In this document: positions 8,003-15,455 of the stretch, one piece after another | Layout of the letters: the number at the start of each line of letters is the position of its first letter | Position numbering within the stretch: position 1 is the first letter of the stretch | Origin: Pseudomonas mandelii | GTDB lineage: Bacteria; Pseudomonadota; Gammaproteobacteria; Pseudomonadales; Pseudomonadaceae | Assembly (NCBI RefSeq): GCF_024138395.1 | Contig: NZ_JAMYDU010000020.1 | Coordinates: forward strand, 37,417-101,416 | Reading direction: 5' to 3' | Length of the DNA stretch: 64,000 nt | Translations under genes and position numbers: made by a program | The notes under the pieces: generated by a model | The model's database searches: none | Told to the model about the DNA's origin: nothing | The model's input: only the letters and a program-made list of their open reading frames with translations

Positions 8003-8353
8003 TTATTTCAGCGCCGCAAGAACCTTGTCCGGGTCATACCCGCGAATCAACGTCCCGTTGACATCGATCAGCGGAATCCCGCGTCCGCCCAGCGCTTCGT
8101 AGGCTTTGCGAGCCTGGGCATCTTTCTCGATATCGAATTCCTTGTACGGAATACCCTTCTGGTCGAGAAAGCGCCGGGTCAGCTTGCAGTAGCCGCACCA
8201 TTCGGTGGTATAGAGCACGACGTTGGCCTTGGCCTGGGTCTGCTCGGACACCACCTGCGAGGGGTCGAACACCCGCTCGATCTTGCCCCAGTTCTGGTAA
8301 ACAACGACCACCAGCAGGATCAGCAAGCATTTCTTCAATACGCCGCCGAGCAT
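8003..8353 (-). CDS. Membrane-anchored glutaredoxin-family protein
   Basis: 116 residues. One N-terminal hydrophobic segment (about residues 8-20, LLILLVVVV) anchors a thioredoxin-fold domain that probably faces the periplasm. The redox motif is C53-G-Y-C56 after VVLYTTEW, and the cis-proline lies in RGIPLIDVNG (P94). The CxxC places it with glutaredoxin-like or thiol-disulfide exchange proteins; its partner is unknown. Its start codon shares its bases with the end of yejK (both at 8353), so the two are co-transcribed, yejK first. Confidence 0.85.
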   Translation of the reverse strand: MLGGVLKKCLLILLVVVVYQNWGKIERVFDPSQVVSEQTQAKANVVLYTTEWCGYCKLTRRFLDQKGIPYKEFDIEKDAQARKAYEALGGRGIPLIDVNGTLIRGYDPDKVLAALK

Positions 8354-9357
8354 CAGTTGCGCCGCTTGAGCTGGTCGGTCAATTGGGTCGGCAGGCCTTT
8401 GATGATCAGCGTGCCGGCTTCTTCGTCGTATTCGATCTTCGAGCCCAGCAGGTGCGCTTCGAAGCTGATGGACAAGCCCTCGGCGCGGCCGGTGAAGCGG
8501 CGAAACTGGTTCAGGGTGCGCTTATCCGCAGGGATCTCGGGCGACAGACCGTAGTCCTTGTTGCGGATGTGATCGTAGAACGCTTTCGGGCGCTCTTCGT
8601 CGATCAGCTCCGACAACTCTTTCAGGCCCATGGGCTCGCCCATTTTTGCCTGGCTGCTGGCGTAATCCACCAGGGTCTTGGTCTTTTCGCGCGCGGATTC
8701 TTCCGGCAGGTCTTCGCTTTCGACGAAGTCGCTGAAGGCCTTGAGCAGGGTGCGGGTTTCGCCGGGGCCGTCGACGCCTTCCTGGCAGCCGATGAAGTCG
8801 CGGAAGTACTCCGAAACCTTTTTGCCGTTCTTGCCTTTGATGAACGAGATGTACTGCTTGGACTGTTTGTTGTTCTGCCACTCGGAGACGTTGATTCGCG
8901 CCGCCAGATGCAACTGGCCAAGGTCCAGATGTCGCGAAGGGGTCACGTCCAGTTGATCGGTCACTGCCACGCCTTCACTGTGGTGCAGCAGGGCGATGGC
9001 CAGGTAATCGGTCATGCCCTGTTGGTAATGCGCAAACAGCACGTGGCCGCCCACAGAGAGGTTCGACTCTTCCATCAGCTTTTGCAGCTGTTCCACCGCC
9101 ACCCGGCTGAAGGCTGTGAAGTCCTTGCCGCCGTCGAGGTATTCCTTCAGCCAGCCGCTGAACGGATGCGCCCCGGACTCGGCATGGAAGAAACCCCAGG
9201 CCTTGCCTTGCTTGGCGTTGTAGCTCTCGTTGAGGTCGGCAAGCATGTACTCGATGGCGCTGGACTCGGCCAGTTCGGAATCGCGGGCATGAAGAACTGC
9301 GGGTGTGCCGTCGGGTTTTTTGTCGATCAGGTGGACGATGCAATGACGGATCGGCAT
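8353..9357 (-). CDS. yejK: Nucleoid-associated protein YejK/NdpA
   Basis: Conserved nucleoid-associated protein of 334 residues, normal length for the family. The N-terminus PIRHCIVHLIDKK and internal HVLFAHYQQGMTDYL are typical. Proteins of this family co-purify with the nucleoid; the function is poorly defined. It lies divergently from hupN, another nucleoid protein, a pairing also known from P. putida. It is followed without a gap by the glutaredoxin gene. Confidence 0.93.
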   Translation of the reverse strand: MPIRHCIVHLIDKKPDGTPAVLHARDSELAESSAIEYMLADLNESYNAKQGKAWGFFHAESGAHPFSGWLKEYLDGGKDFTAFSRVAVEQLQKLMEESNLSVGGHVLFAHYQQGMTDYLAIALLHHSEGVAVTDQLDVTPSRHLDLGQLHLAARINVSEWQNNKQSKQYISFIKGKNGKKVSEYFRDFIGCQEGVDGPGETRTLLKAFSDFVESEDLPEESAREKTKTLVDYASSQAKMGEPMGLKELSELIDEERPKAFYDHIRNKDYGLSPEIPADKRTLNQFRRFTGRAEGLSISFEAHLLGSKIEYDEEAGTLIIKGLPTQLTDQLKRRN

Positions 9358-9751
9358 GGGCTTCTCGGCTGATTGAAGAGAGGAGGGCGTGCTCCCCCAA
9401 AAAGCGCTCAGTGTACCGCAACCACTGGTTTTGGCGTGGCGCCAAGGGCAATTTGCAGCTGTCCGCCGGCCCTTATGCAGTTTTTTGCCGATTTAGAGCA
9501 ATAAAGCTGACCAAATGGGTAGCTAGAGGCGGATATTTCCCCGTCTCTGTGCTAGTTTTGCCCGGTCTTACGCGAAGTCACTGCGTTAAGCGTGCATTCA
9601 GCATTTGTCAGGTCGAACCAAACCCTGATTTCGGTATCTATACCCCGACTCGTCGTGGTTATGGCCGAGGGTGCCAGATCCAGAAGATCGGGCTCGATGG
9701 CTGACACTGCACTCTGCAATCCATATGAATTTGATAGGGAAGGAACATTAC
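9358..9751. other. Gene-free divergent promoter region between yejK and hupN
   Basis: 394 bases without a credible gene. It must hold the yejK promoter (minus) and the hupN promoter (plus). It is more AT-rich in the middle (about 9480-9560). A TATACC at 9638-9643 is a possible -10 for hupN, without a convincing -35. The only open frames here are antisense extensions. No hairpin followed by a T-run was seen. Confidence 0.5.
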
Positions 9752-10033
9752 ATGGCTCTTACTAAAGACCAACTGATCGCCGACATCGCTGAAGCTATCG
9801 ACGCGCCAAAAACCACCGCGCGTAACGCTCTGGACCAACTGGGCCAAATCGTTGCTGATCAGCTGGAAAACGGCGGCGAAATCACCCTGCCAGGTATCGG
9901 CAAGCTGAAAGTGACTGAGCGTCCTGCCCGTACCGGCCGCAACCCTTCGACTGGCGCTGCCATCGAAATCGCTGCCAAGAAAGTTATCAAGCTGGTTGTG
10001 GCCAAAGGCCTGACCGACGCTGTTAACAAGTAA
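9752..10033 (+). CDS. hupN: HU-family DNA-binding protein
   Basis: Small basic nucleoid protein of 93 residues that bends DNA non-specifically as a dimer. The sequence MALTKDQLIADIAEAID and the arm region GRNPSTGAAIEIAAKK are diagnostic of HU. I chose ATG 9752 because GGAAGGAA lies 8-15 bases upstream and the protein then begins at the conserved N-terminus. The symbol follows P. putida, where the HU gene next to yejK is hupN. A strong terminator follows at 10050. Confidence 0.93.
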   Translation: MALTKDQLIADIAEAIDAPKTTARNALDQLGQIVADQLENGGEITLPGIGKLKVTERPARTGRNPSTGAAIEIAAKKVIKLVVAKGLTDAVNK

Positions 10034-10049
10034 GATTTGTAGAAAAAAA

Positions 10050-10084
10050 CCGTGCTCCGGAGCAATCCGGGCACGGTTTTTTTG
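10050..10084 (+). terminator. Rho-independent terminator of hupN
   Basis: CCGTGC-TCCGG stem pairing with CCGGG-CACGG, then a run of seven or more T. It starts 16 bases after the hupN stop. Confidence 0.88.
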
Positions 10085-10118
10085 TGTCTGCGATTTACCC
10101 GTAACACCCTATGACCAA

Positions 10119-10222
10119 TGTGGGAGCGGGCTTGCTCGCGAAGGCGGTGTGTCAGTCACTATTGAATTCGACTGACACACCGCCTTCGCGAGAAGTCGAA
10201 TCGTCGCACCGCCGCTCCCACA
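10119..10222. repeat. REP pair, second arm diverged
   Basis: TGTGGGAGCGGGCTTGC at the left and GCTCCCACA at the right. The inner stem is extended by an exact GGCGGTGTGTCAGTC / GACTGACACACCGCC match around 12 loop bases. In the right arm the expected CAAGCCC is replaced by a longer stretch (about 10194-10213). Confidence 0.8.
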
Positions 10223-10245
10223 GTTGATCTACGTCGGTCAGCTAA

Positions 10246-11268
10246 TCAGCTTTTACGCGCCCAACGTTCGCGCCAGACCTGCTGTTCGGATTTGGTCTGG
10301 AAGGTCCAGGCGACGAAGCGGCTTTGCTTCTGCCCCTGAGACATTTCCACCACCTGGCTCTCCAGTACGCCGGCCTTTTTCAGTGCCGTCTGGATCGCAG
10401 GCAGGTTTGAGGCTTTCGAGACCAGGGTGCTGAACCAAAGCACTTTGTGTTGAAAATGCGCGCTCTCGGCGATCAGTTGCGTCACAAACCGTGCTTCGCC
10501 GCCTTCACACCACAATTCGGCCGATTGGCCGCCAAAGTTCAGCACCGGCAGTTTGCGTTTCGGGTCGGCGCGGCCCAGTGCGCGCCATTTACGCTCGCTG
10601 CCCTTGGTTGCCTCGTCCATCGAGGCGTGGAACGGCGGGTTGCACATGGTCAGGTCGAAGCGTTCGCCAGGTTCAAGCAGGCCCAGCAGAATGTGCTTGG
10701 GATTGCTTTGCTGGCGCAGCTGGATGGCTTTGTTCAGCCCGTTGGACTGCACGATGGCTTTGGCGGCAGCCACGGCCGTCGGGTCGATTTCCGAACCGAG
10801 GAAGTGCCAGCGGTAGTCGCTGTAGCCGATCAACGGATAGACACAGTTGGCACCCATGCCGATATCAAGCACCTTGACCGGCGCACCGCGAGGGATCTCG
10901 CCGTCGTTGACGCTGGCCAGCAGGTCGGCCAGGAAATGCACATAGTCGGCGCGGCCCGGCACCGGTGGGCACAGGTAATCGGCCGGGATGTCCCAATGGG
11001 CAATGCCGTAGAACGATTTGAGTAACGCCCGGTTGAACACCCGAACCGCGTCCGGGCTGGCGAAGTCGATGCTTTCCTTGCCGTACGGGTTGATGATCAC
11101 GAACTTCGCCAGTTCCGGCGTGGTTTTGATCAGCGCCGGGAAGTCGTAACGACCCTGATGGCGATTGCGCGGGTGCAGGCTGGCCTTCTCGCGGGGTTCC
11201 ACGGCTTTGACCGGGGTAGCGGAGTCAGGCTTCTTGCGCGCAGGTCTTGGTGTGCGGGGGGCGTTCAT
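10246..11268 (-). CDS. rlmF: 23S rRNA (adenine(1618)-N(6))-methyltransferase RlmF
   Basis: SAM-dependent methyltransferase that modifies A1618 of 23S rRNA, 340 residues from the ATG at 11268 (MNAPRTPRPARKK). Visible are LHPRNRHQGRYDF (family N-terminal signature, residues 31-43), the SAM-binding DIGMGANCVYPLIG (135-148) and the N6-adenine catalytic NPPF (210-213). A basic N-terminal tail precedes the fold. An in-frame ATG 18 codons upstream (11322) adds no conserved sequence. It appears to be a single gene between two REP pairs. Confidence 0.92.
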   Translation of the reverse strand: MNAPRTPRPARKKPDSATPVKAVEPREKASLHPRNRHQGRYDFPALIKTTPELAKFVIINPYGKESIDFASPDAVRVFNRALLKSFYGIAHWDIPADYLCPPVPGRADYVHFLADLLASVNDGEIPRGAPVKVLDIGMGANCVYPLIGYSDYRWHFLGSEIDPTAVAAAKAIVQSNGLNKAIQLRQQSNPKHILLGLLEPGERFDLTMCNPPFHASMDEATKGSERKWRALGRADPKRKLPVLNFGGQSAELWCEGGEARFVTQLIAESAHFQHKVLWFSTLVSKASNLPAIQTALKKAGVLESQVVEMSQGQKQSRFVAWTFQTKSEQQVWRERWARKS

Positions 11269-11341
11269 GGGCGTTGTCGATTCGGGTATGGCTAAAAGTG
11301 GCGGGTATTGTCCCACAGACAATGGCAGCGCGGGGGATCCC

Positions 11342-11429
11342 GTAGGAGCGAGGCTTGCCCGCGAAGAACGATAACGCGGTATGTCTGTTTAACCGCGTCG
11401 CGACCTTCGCGGGCAAGCCTCGCTCCTAC
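11342..11429. repeat. REP pair, GTAGGAGCGAGGCTTGCCCGC type
   Basis: Arms of about 25 bp (11342-11366 and 11405-11429) match perfectly in inverted orientation with about 38 bases between. It lies between the valS terminator and the rlmF promoter region. Confidence 0.9.
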
Positions 11430-11449
11430 AGAAAGCGAAAAGGGCGGGT

Positions 11450-11478
11450 AAAAAAAGGGAGGCCGTTGCGGGCCTCCC
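11450..11478 (-). terminator. Rho-independent terminator of valS
   Basis: Read on the minus strand: GGGAGG-CCCGCAACGG-CCTCCC stem, then a run of seven T (seen as AAAAAAA at 11450-11456 on the plus strand). It lies about 22 bases beyond the valS stop. Confidence 0.88.
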
Positions 11479-11499
11479 TCTTTCATTGCGATTTACCAA

Positions 11500-14346
11500 T
11501 TACAAACTGGCAATCCGCGCATGCTGCTCGGCCAGCTTGCCCAAAGCCTGTTCGGCTTCAGCCAGTTTGGCGCGTTCCTTCTCGATGACTTCGGCCGGGG
11601 CCTTGTCGACGAAACCGGCATTGGAGAGCTTGCCGCCGACGCGCTGAACTTCACCCTGCAGACGCAGGATTTCCTTGTCCAGACGAGCCAGCTCCGCGTC
11701 CTTGTCGATCAGGCCGGCCATTGGCACCAGCACTTCCATCTCGCCAACCAGAGCGGTGGCGGACAGCGGTGCTTCTTCGCCGGCCTTCAGAACGGTGATC
11801 GATTCCAGACGCGCCAGCTTCTTCAGCAGCGCTTCGTTCTCGGTGAGACGACGCTGATCTTCGGCGCTGACGTTTTTCAGGAACAGGTTCAGCGGCTTGC
11901 CTGGACCGATGTTCATTTCGCCACGGATGTTGCGCGTGCCGAGCATCAGGCCCTTGAGCCATTCGATGTCGTCTTCGGCGCCCTGATCGATACGTGCTTC
12001 GTTGGCCACTGGCCAAGGTTGCAACATGATCGTCTTGCCTTCGATACCGGCCAGCGGCGCGACGCGCTGCCAGATTTCTTCGGTGATGAACGGCATGAAC
12101 GGATGCGCCAGACGCAACGCGACTTCCAGCACCCGAACCAGCGTGCGGCGAGTGCCGCGCTGACGTTCAACCGGTGCATTTTCGTCCCACAGCACAGGCT
12201 TGGACAGTTCCAGGTACCAGTCGCAATACTGATTCCAGATGAACTCGTACAAGGCTTGTGCGGCCAGGTCGAAACGGAACTGATCGAGCTGACGAGTCAC
12301 TTCGGCTTCGGTGCGTTGCAACTGCGAGATGATCCAGCGATCCGCCAGGGACAACTCGTAGGCTTCGCCGTTCTGACCGCAGTCTTCGCCCTTGTCCAGC
12401 ACGTAGCGCGCCGCGTTCCAGATTTTGTTGCAGAAGTTGCGGTAGCCTTCGACGCGGCCCATGTCGAACTTGATATCGCGACCGGTCGATGCCAGCGAGC
12501 AGAACGTGAAGCGCAGGGCGTCGGTGCCGTAGCTGGCGATGCCGTCGGCGAACTCGTCGCGGGTCTGCTTCTCGATCTTCTTCGCCAGTTTCGGCTGCAT
12601 CAAGCCGGAGGTGCGTTTCTGCACCAGCTCTTCCAGTTCGATACCGTCGATGATGTCCAGCGGGTCCAGGACGTTGCCCTTGGACTTGGACATTTTCTGG
12701 CCCTGACCATCACGAACCAGACCGTGCACGTAAACGGTCTTGAACGGAACCTGCGGTGTGCCGTCTTCGTTTTTCACCAAGTGCATGGTGAGCATGATCA
12801 TCCGGGCAACCCAGAAGAAAATGATGTCGAAACCGGTCACCAGCACGTCGGTGGAGTGGAATTTCTTCAGGAATTCGGTCTGCTCCGGCCAGCCGAGCGT
12901 GGAGAAAGTCCACAGGCCCGAACTGAACCAGGTATCCAGAACGTCGTTGTCCTGTTGCAGCGCAACGTCCGGGCCGAGGTTGTTCTTGGCACGTACTTCG
13001 GCTTCGTCACGACCCACGTAGACTTTGCCCGACTCGTCGTACCAGGCCGGAATCCGGTGGCCCCACCACAGCTGACGGCTGATGCACCAATCCTGGATGT
13101 CGCGCATCCACGAGAAGTACATGTTTTCGTATTGCTTGGGCACGAATTGAATGCGGCCGTCTTCAACCGCAGCGATGGCCGGCTCGGCCAATGGCTTGGT
13201 GGAGACGTACCACTGATCGGTCAGCCACGGCTCGATGATAGTGCCGGAGCGGTCGCCTTTCGGCACTTTCAGGGCGTGATCGTCGACGCTGACCAGCAGG
13301 CCGGCGGCGTCGAATGCTGCCACGATCTGCTTGCGCGCTTCAAAACGGTCCAGGCCGGCGTATTCGGCTGGAAGCTTGCCGTCGACTTCAGTGTTCAGCG
13401 TGCCATCCAGGTTGAACACCTGGGCTGCGGGCAGAACATTGGCGTTCTTGTCGAAGATGTTCAGCAGCGGCAGGTTGTGGCGCTTGCCGACTTCGTAGTC
13501 GTTGAAATCGTGGGCCGGGGTGATTTTCACGCAACCGGTGCCGAATTCAGGGTCGCAGTAATCGTCGGCGATGATCGGGATGCGGCGGCCAACCAGTGGC
13601 AGCTCGACAAATTTGCCGATCAGGGCTTTGTAGCGTTCATCGTTCGGGTTAACGGCCACGGCGGCGTCGCCGAGCATGGTTTCCGGACGCGTGGTCGCGA
13701 CGATCAGGTAATCCTTGCCTTCAGCGGTTTTGGCGCCGTCAGCCAGCGGGTACTTCAGGTTCCACAGGAAACCTTTCTCGTCGTGGTTTTCCACTTCGAG
13801 GTCGGAAATCGCCGTGTGCAACTTGGTGTCCCAGTTGACCAGACGCTTGCCGCGGTAGATCAGGCCGTCTTCGTGCAGGCGCACGAACGCTTCTTTAACC
13901 GCTTCCGAGAGACCGTCGTCCATGGTGAAGCGCTCACGGCTCCAGTCCACGGACGAGCCGAGGCGGCGGATCTGACGGCTGATGTTGCCGCCGGACTGAT
14001 CCTTCCATTCCCAGACTTTCTCGAGGAATTTTTCGCGGCCCAGATCATGGCGATTCTGGCCCTGGGCTTCGAGTTGACGCTCCACCAGCATTTGCGTGGC
14101 GATACCGGCATGGTCGGTACCCGGCTGCCACAGGGTGTTGCGACCCTGCATGCGGCGGAAACGGATCAGGGCGTCCATGATCGCGTTGTTGAAGCCGTGA
14201 CCCATGTGCAGGCTGCCGGTGACGTTCGGCGGCGGGATCATGATGGTGTAAGACTCGCCCGCGCCTTGCGGGGCGAAGTAATTCTCAGACTCCCAGGTGT
14301 TGTACCAGGAAGTTTCAATGGCGTGCGGCTGGTAGGTCTTATCCAT
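11500..14346 (-). CDS. valS: Valyl-tRNA synthetase
   Basis: Class I aminoacyl-tRNA synthetase charging tRNA-Val, 948 residues, normal. The HIGH motif appears as HMGH at 47-50 (in PPPNVTGSLHMGHG) and KMSKS at 551-555. A large editing domain lies between them, an anticodon-binding domain follows, and a coiled-coil C-terminal arm (DAELARLDKEILRLQGEVQRV) ends the protein. It is followed by its own terminator. Upstream lie the conserved unknown gene at 14569 and holC in the same direction, separated by a REP pair. No T-box leader is seen. Confidence 0.97.
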   Translation of the reverse strand: MDKTYQPHAIETSWYNTWESENYFAPQGAGESYTIMIPPPNVTGSLHMGHGFNNAIMDALIRFRRMQGRNTLWQPGTDHAGIATQMLVERQLEAQGQNRHDLGREKFLEKVWEWKDQSGGNISRQIRRLGSSVDWSRERFTMDDGLSEAVKEAFVRLHEDGLIYRGKRLVNWDTKLHTAISDLEVENHDEKGFLWNLKYPLADGAKTAEGKDYLIVATTRPETMLGDAAVAVNPNDERYKALIGKFVELPLVGRRIPIIADDYCDPEFGTGCVKITPAHDFNDYEVGKRHNLPLLNIFDKNANVLPAAQVFNLDGTLNTEVDGKLPAEYAGLDRFEARKQIVAAFDAAGLLVSVDDHALKVPKGDRSGTIIEPWLTDQWYVSTKPLAEPAIAAVEDGRIQFVPKQYENMYFSWMRDIQDWCISRQLWWGHRIPAWYDESGKVYVGRDEAEVRAKNNLGPDVALQQDNDVLDTWFSSGLWTFSTLGWPEQTEFLKKFHSTDVLVTGFDIIFFWVARMIMLTMHLVKNEDGTPQVPFKTVYVHGLVRDGQGQKMSKSKGNVLDPLDIIDGIELEELVQKRTSGLMQPKLAKKIEKQTRDEFADGIASYGTDALRFTFCSLASTGRDIKFDMGRVEGYRNFCNKIWNAARYVLDKGEDCGQNGEAYELSLADRWIISQLQRTEAEVTRQLDQFRFDLAAQALYEFIWNQYCDWYLELSKPVLWDENAPVERQRGTRRTLVRVLEVALRLAHPFMPFITEEIWQRVAPLAGIEGKTIMLQPWPVANEARIDQGAEDDIEWLKGLMLGTRNIRGEMNIGPGKPLNLFLKNVSAEDQRRLTENEALLKKLARLESITVLKAGEEAPLSATALVGEMEVLVPMAGLIDKDAELARLDKEILRLQGEVQRVGGKLSNAGFVDKAPAEVIEKERAKLAEAEQALGKLAEQHARIASL

Positions 14347-14461
14347 GCGCGGCGGGACCCTATTGGCATTTATTCAGGAAAAGCCGGCAAGTATAGCGGG
14401 GCATGGGGCGTAGGGCGAGTTGATCGCGGGATGAGCTGACCATCAGGCATTGCACAAAAAC

Positions 14462-14555
14462 AATGTGGGAGCGGGCTTGCTCGCGAAGGCGGCCTATCAT
14501 CCAACACTAATGTTGAATGTTACGGCCTCTTCGCGAGCAAGCCCGCTCCCACATT
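14462..14555. repeat. REP pair, AATGTGGGAGCGGGCTTGCTCGCGAA type
   Basis: Arms of about 26-30 bp (14462-14491 and 14526-14555) in inverted orientation, with one or two mismatches beyond the core. It lies between valS and the conserved unknown gene. Confidence 0.9.
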
Positions 14556-14568
14556 AGAATGGTGGTGT

Positions 14569-14958
14569 TTATTCGTACTGACTGAGCAACCGTTCCATCC
14601 GCGCATCAAGACGGCGTTTGATTTCGGTTTCGATGTGCGGGGCGAAGTCGTCGATCACGTCTTGCATGATCAATAGCGCGGCGGCGCGCAGTTCGCTGTC
14701 CAGGTGCAGCAGGGCATCGGGGCCTTTGCTGGCGGCGGGCGACGGTTGCGCGGCCGGGGCGGGCGGCGGTGTCGTTTCGGCCGGCTGCGGCGCATTGCCG
14801 ACCGTGTCGAACAGCATGGGGATCTGTTCCTGATCACCCTCAATGACCGTGTCGGTCAGCAAGGGCGGTTGCAGGTTGTCATCGCCGAGCAGTTGGCGGA
14901 TCGACTCGAGGTCATCCAGCAGATGCGCGGACTTTTGCTGCGGTTTTGGAGTGTCCAT
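14569..14958 (-). CDS. Conserved protein of unknown function next to holC
   Basis: 129 residues, not assignable to a function. The N-terminal part is hydrophilic and acidic (HLLDDLESIRQLLGD). The middle is a low-complexity Pro/Ala linker (about residues 57-80, ETTPPPAPAAQPSPAAS). The C-terminal 45 residues look helical (LHLDSELRAAALLIMQDVID, then ETEIKRRLDARMERLL). It lies 8 bases after holC (14967) on the same strand, a neighbourhood I recall as conserved in Pseudomonas between holC and valS, sometimes annotated as related to DNA polymerase III chi. A partner role for HolC is a guess. Confidence 0.75.
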   Translation of the reverse strand: MDTPKPQQKSAHLLDDLESIRQLLGDDNLQPPLLTDTVIEGDQEQIPMLFDTVGNAPQPAETTPPPAPAAQPSPAASKGPDALLHLDSELRAAALLIMQDVIDDFAPHIETEIKRRLDARMERLLSQYE

Positions 14959-14966
14959 CGGAATGC

Positions 14967-15395
14967 TCAGAGTCGCTGTAAACGGTGATCTTGCAGAGGA
15001 TAGCCCTGTTCACGGTAGAAACGGAAACTCTCCCGTGCAGCCGAACGAATCGTCGGATCTTCCACCACCACTTCCGCCACGCGGGCGAACTGTTTGGCAA
15101 ATACCGGGACTTTCAGGTCCAGATTGACCAACAGATCCTGATGCTGACCGCAGTCATCGCCAAGACCCAGGACAATTAAACCCTCCGGCTCGCTTTCAGC
15201 GGGACCGTGAGGCACGAAGCTTTCGCCCTTGAAGGCCCACAAACGCGCATCGAGGTCATCACGCTGGGCGTCATCGCTGCAGTGCAGGTAAATGCGGTGA
15301 CCCATGCGCCAGGCTTTTTCAGTGAGTTTGCAGGCGAAATCCAGCCGTGCCGAAGGATCGGCGCTGGGCAGGATATAGAAGTCGACTTTGGTCAT
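14967..15395 (-). CDS. holC: DNA polymerase III subunit chi
   Basis: Accessory clamp-loader subunit that links the replisome to single-strand-binding protein, 142 residues. TKVDFYILPSADPSARLDFACKL and RMGHRIYLHC at the N-terminus, and the later FVPHG region, are typical of HolC. It is preceded by pepA on the same strand (60 bases apart with a perfect hairpin between) and followed by the conserved unknown gene. Confidence 0.93.
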   Translation of the reverse strand: MTKVDFYILPSADPSARLDFACKLTEKAWRMGHRIYLHCSDDAQRDDLDARLWAFKGESFVPHGPAESEPEGLIVLGLGDDCGQHQDLLVNLDLKVPVFAKQFARVAEVVVEDPTIRSAARESFRFYREQGYPLQDHRLQRL

Positions 15396-15408
15396 TGCGG
15401 TTCCTGAG

Positions 15409-15446
15409 CCTTGAGCAGCATCACAGGGAAGTGATGCTGCTCAAGG
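15409..15446. other. Perfect 16-bp hairpin between pepA and holC
   Basis: CCTTGAGCAGCATCAC and its exact reverse complement flank AGGGAA. On the minus strand (direction of transcription) no T-run follows, so it is not a classical terminator. It may be an mRNA processing or partial read-through structure. Confidence 0.6.
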
Positions 15447-15455
15447 TCATCGGTT

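Noticed and set aside
9303..9704. 133-codon plus-strand frame across the yejK-hupN gap
   Set aside because: It begins antisense to yejK and runs through promoter DNA; no family resemblance.
11521..14439. 972-codon open frame on the plus strand
   Set aside because: Antisense shadow of valS; the opposite strand carries the HMGH and KMSKS motifs, and this frame has no recognisable domain.
15409..15446. Hairpin as the pepA terminator
   Set aside because: No T-run follows on the minus strand, so it is listed only as a structure.
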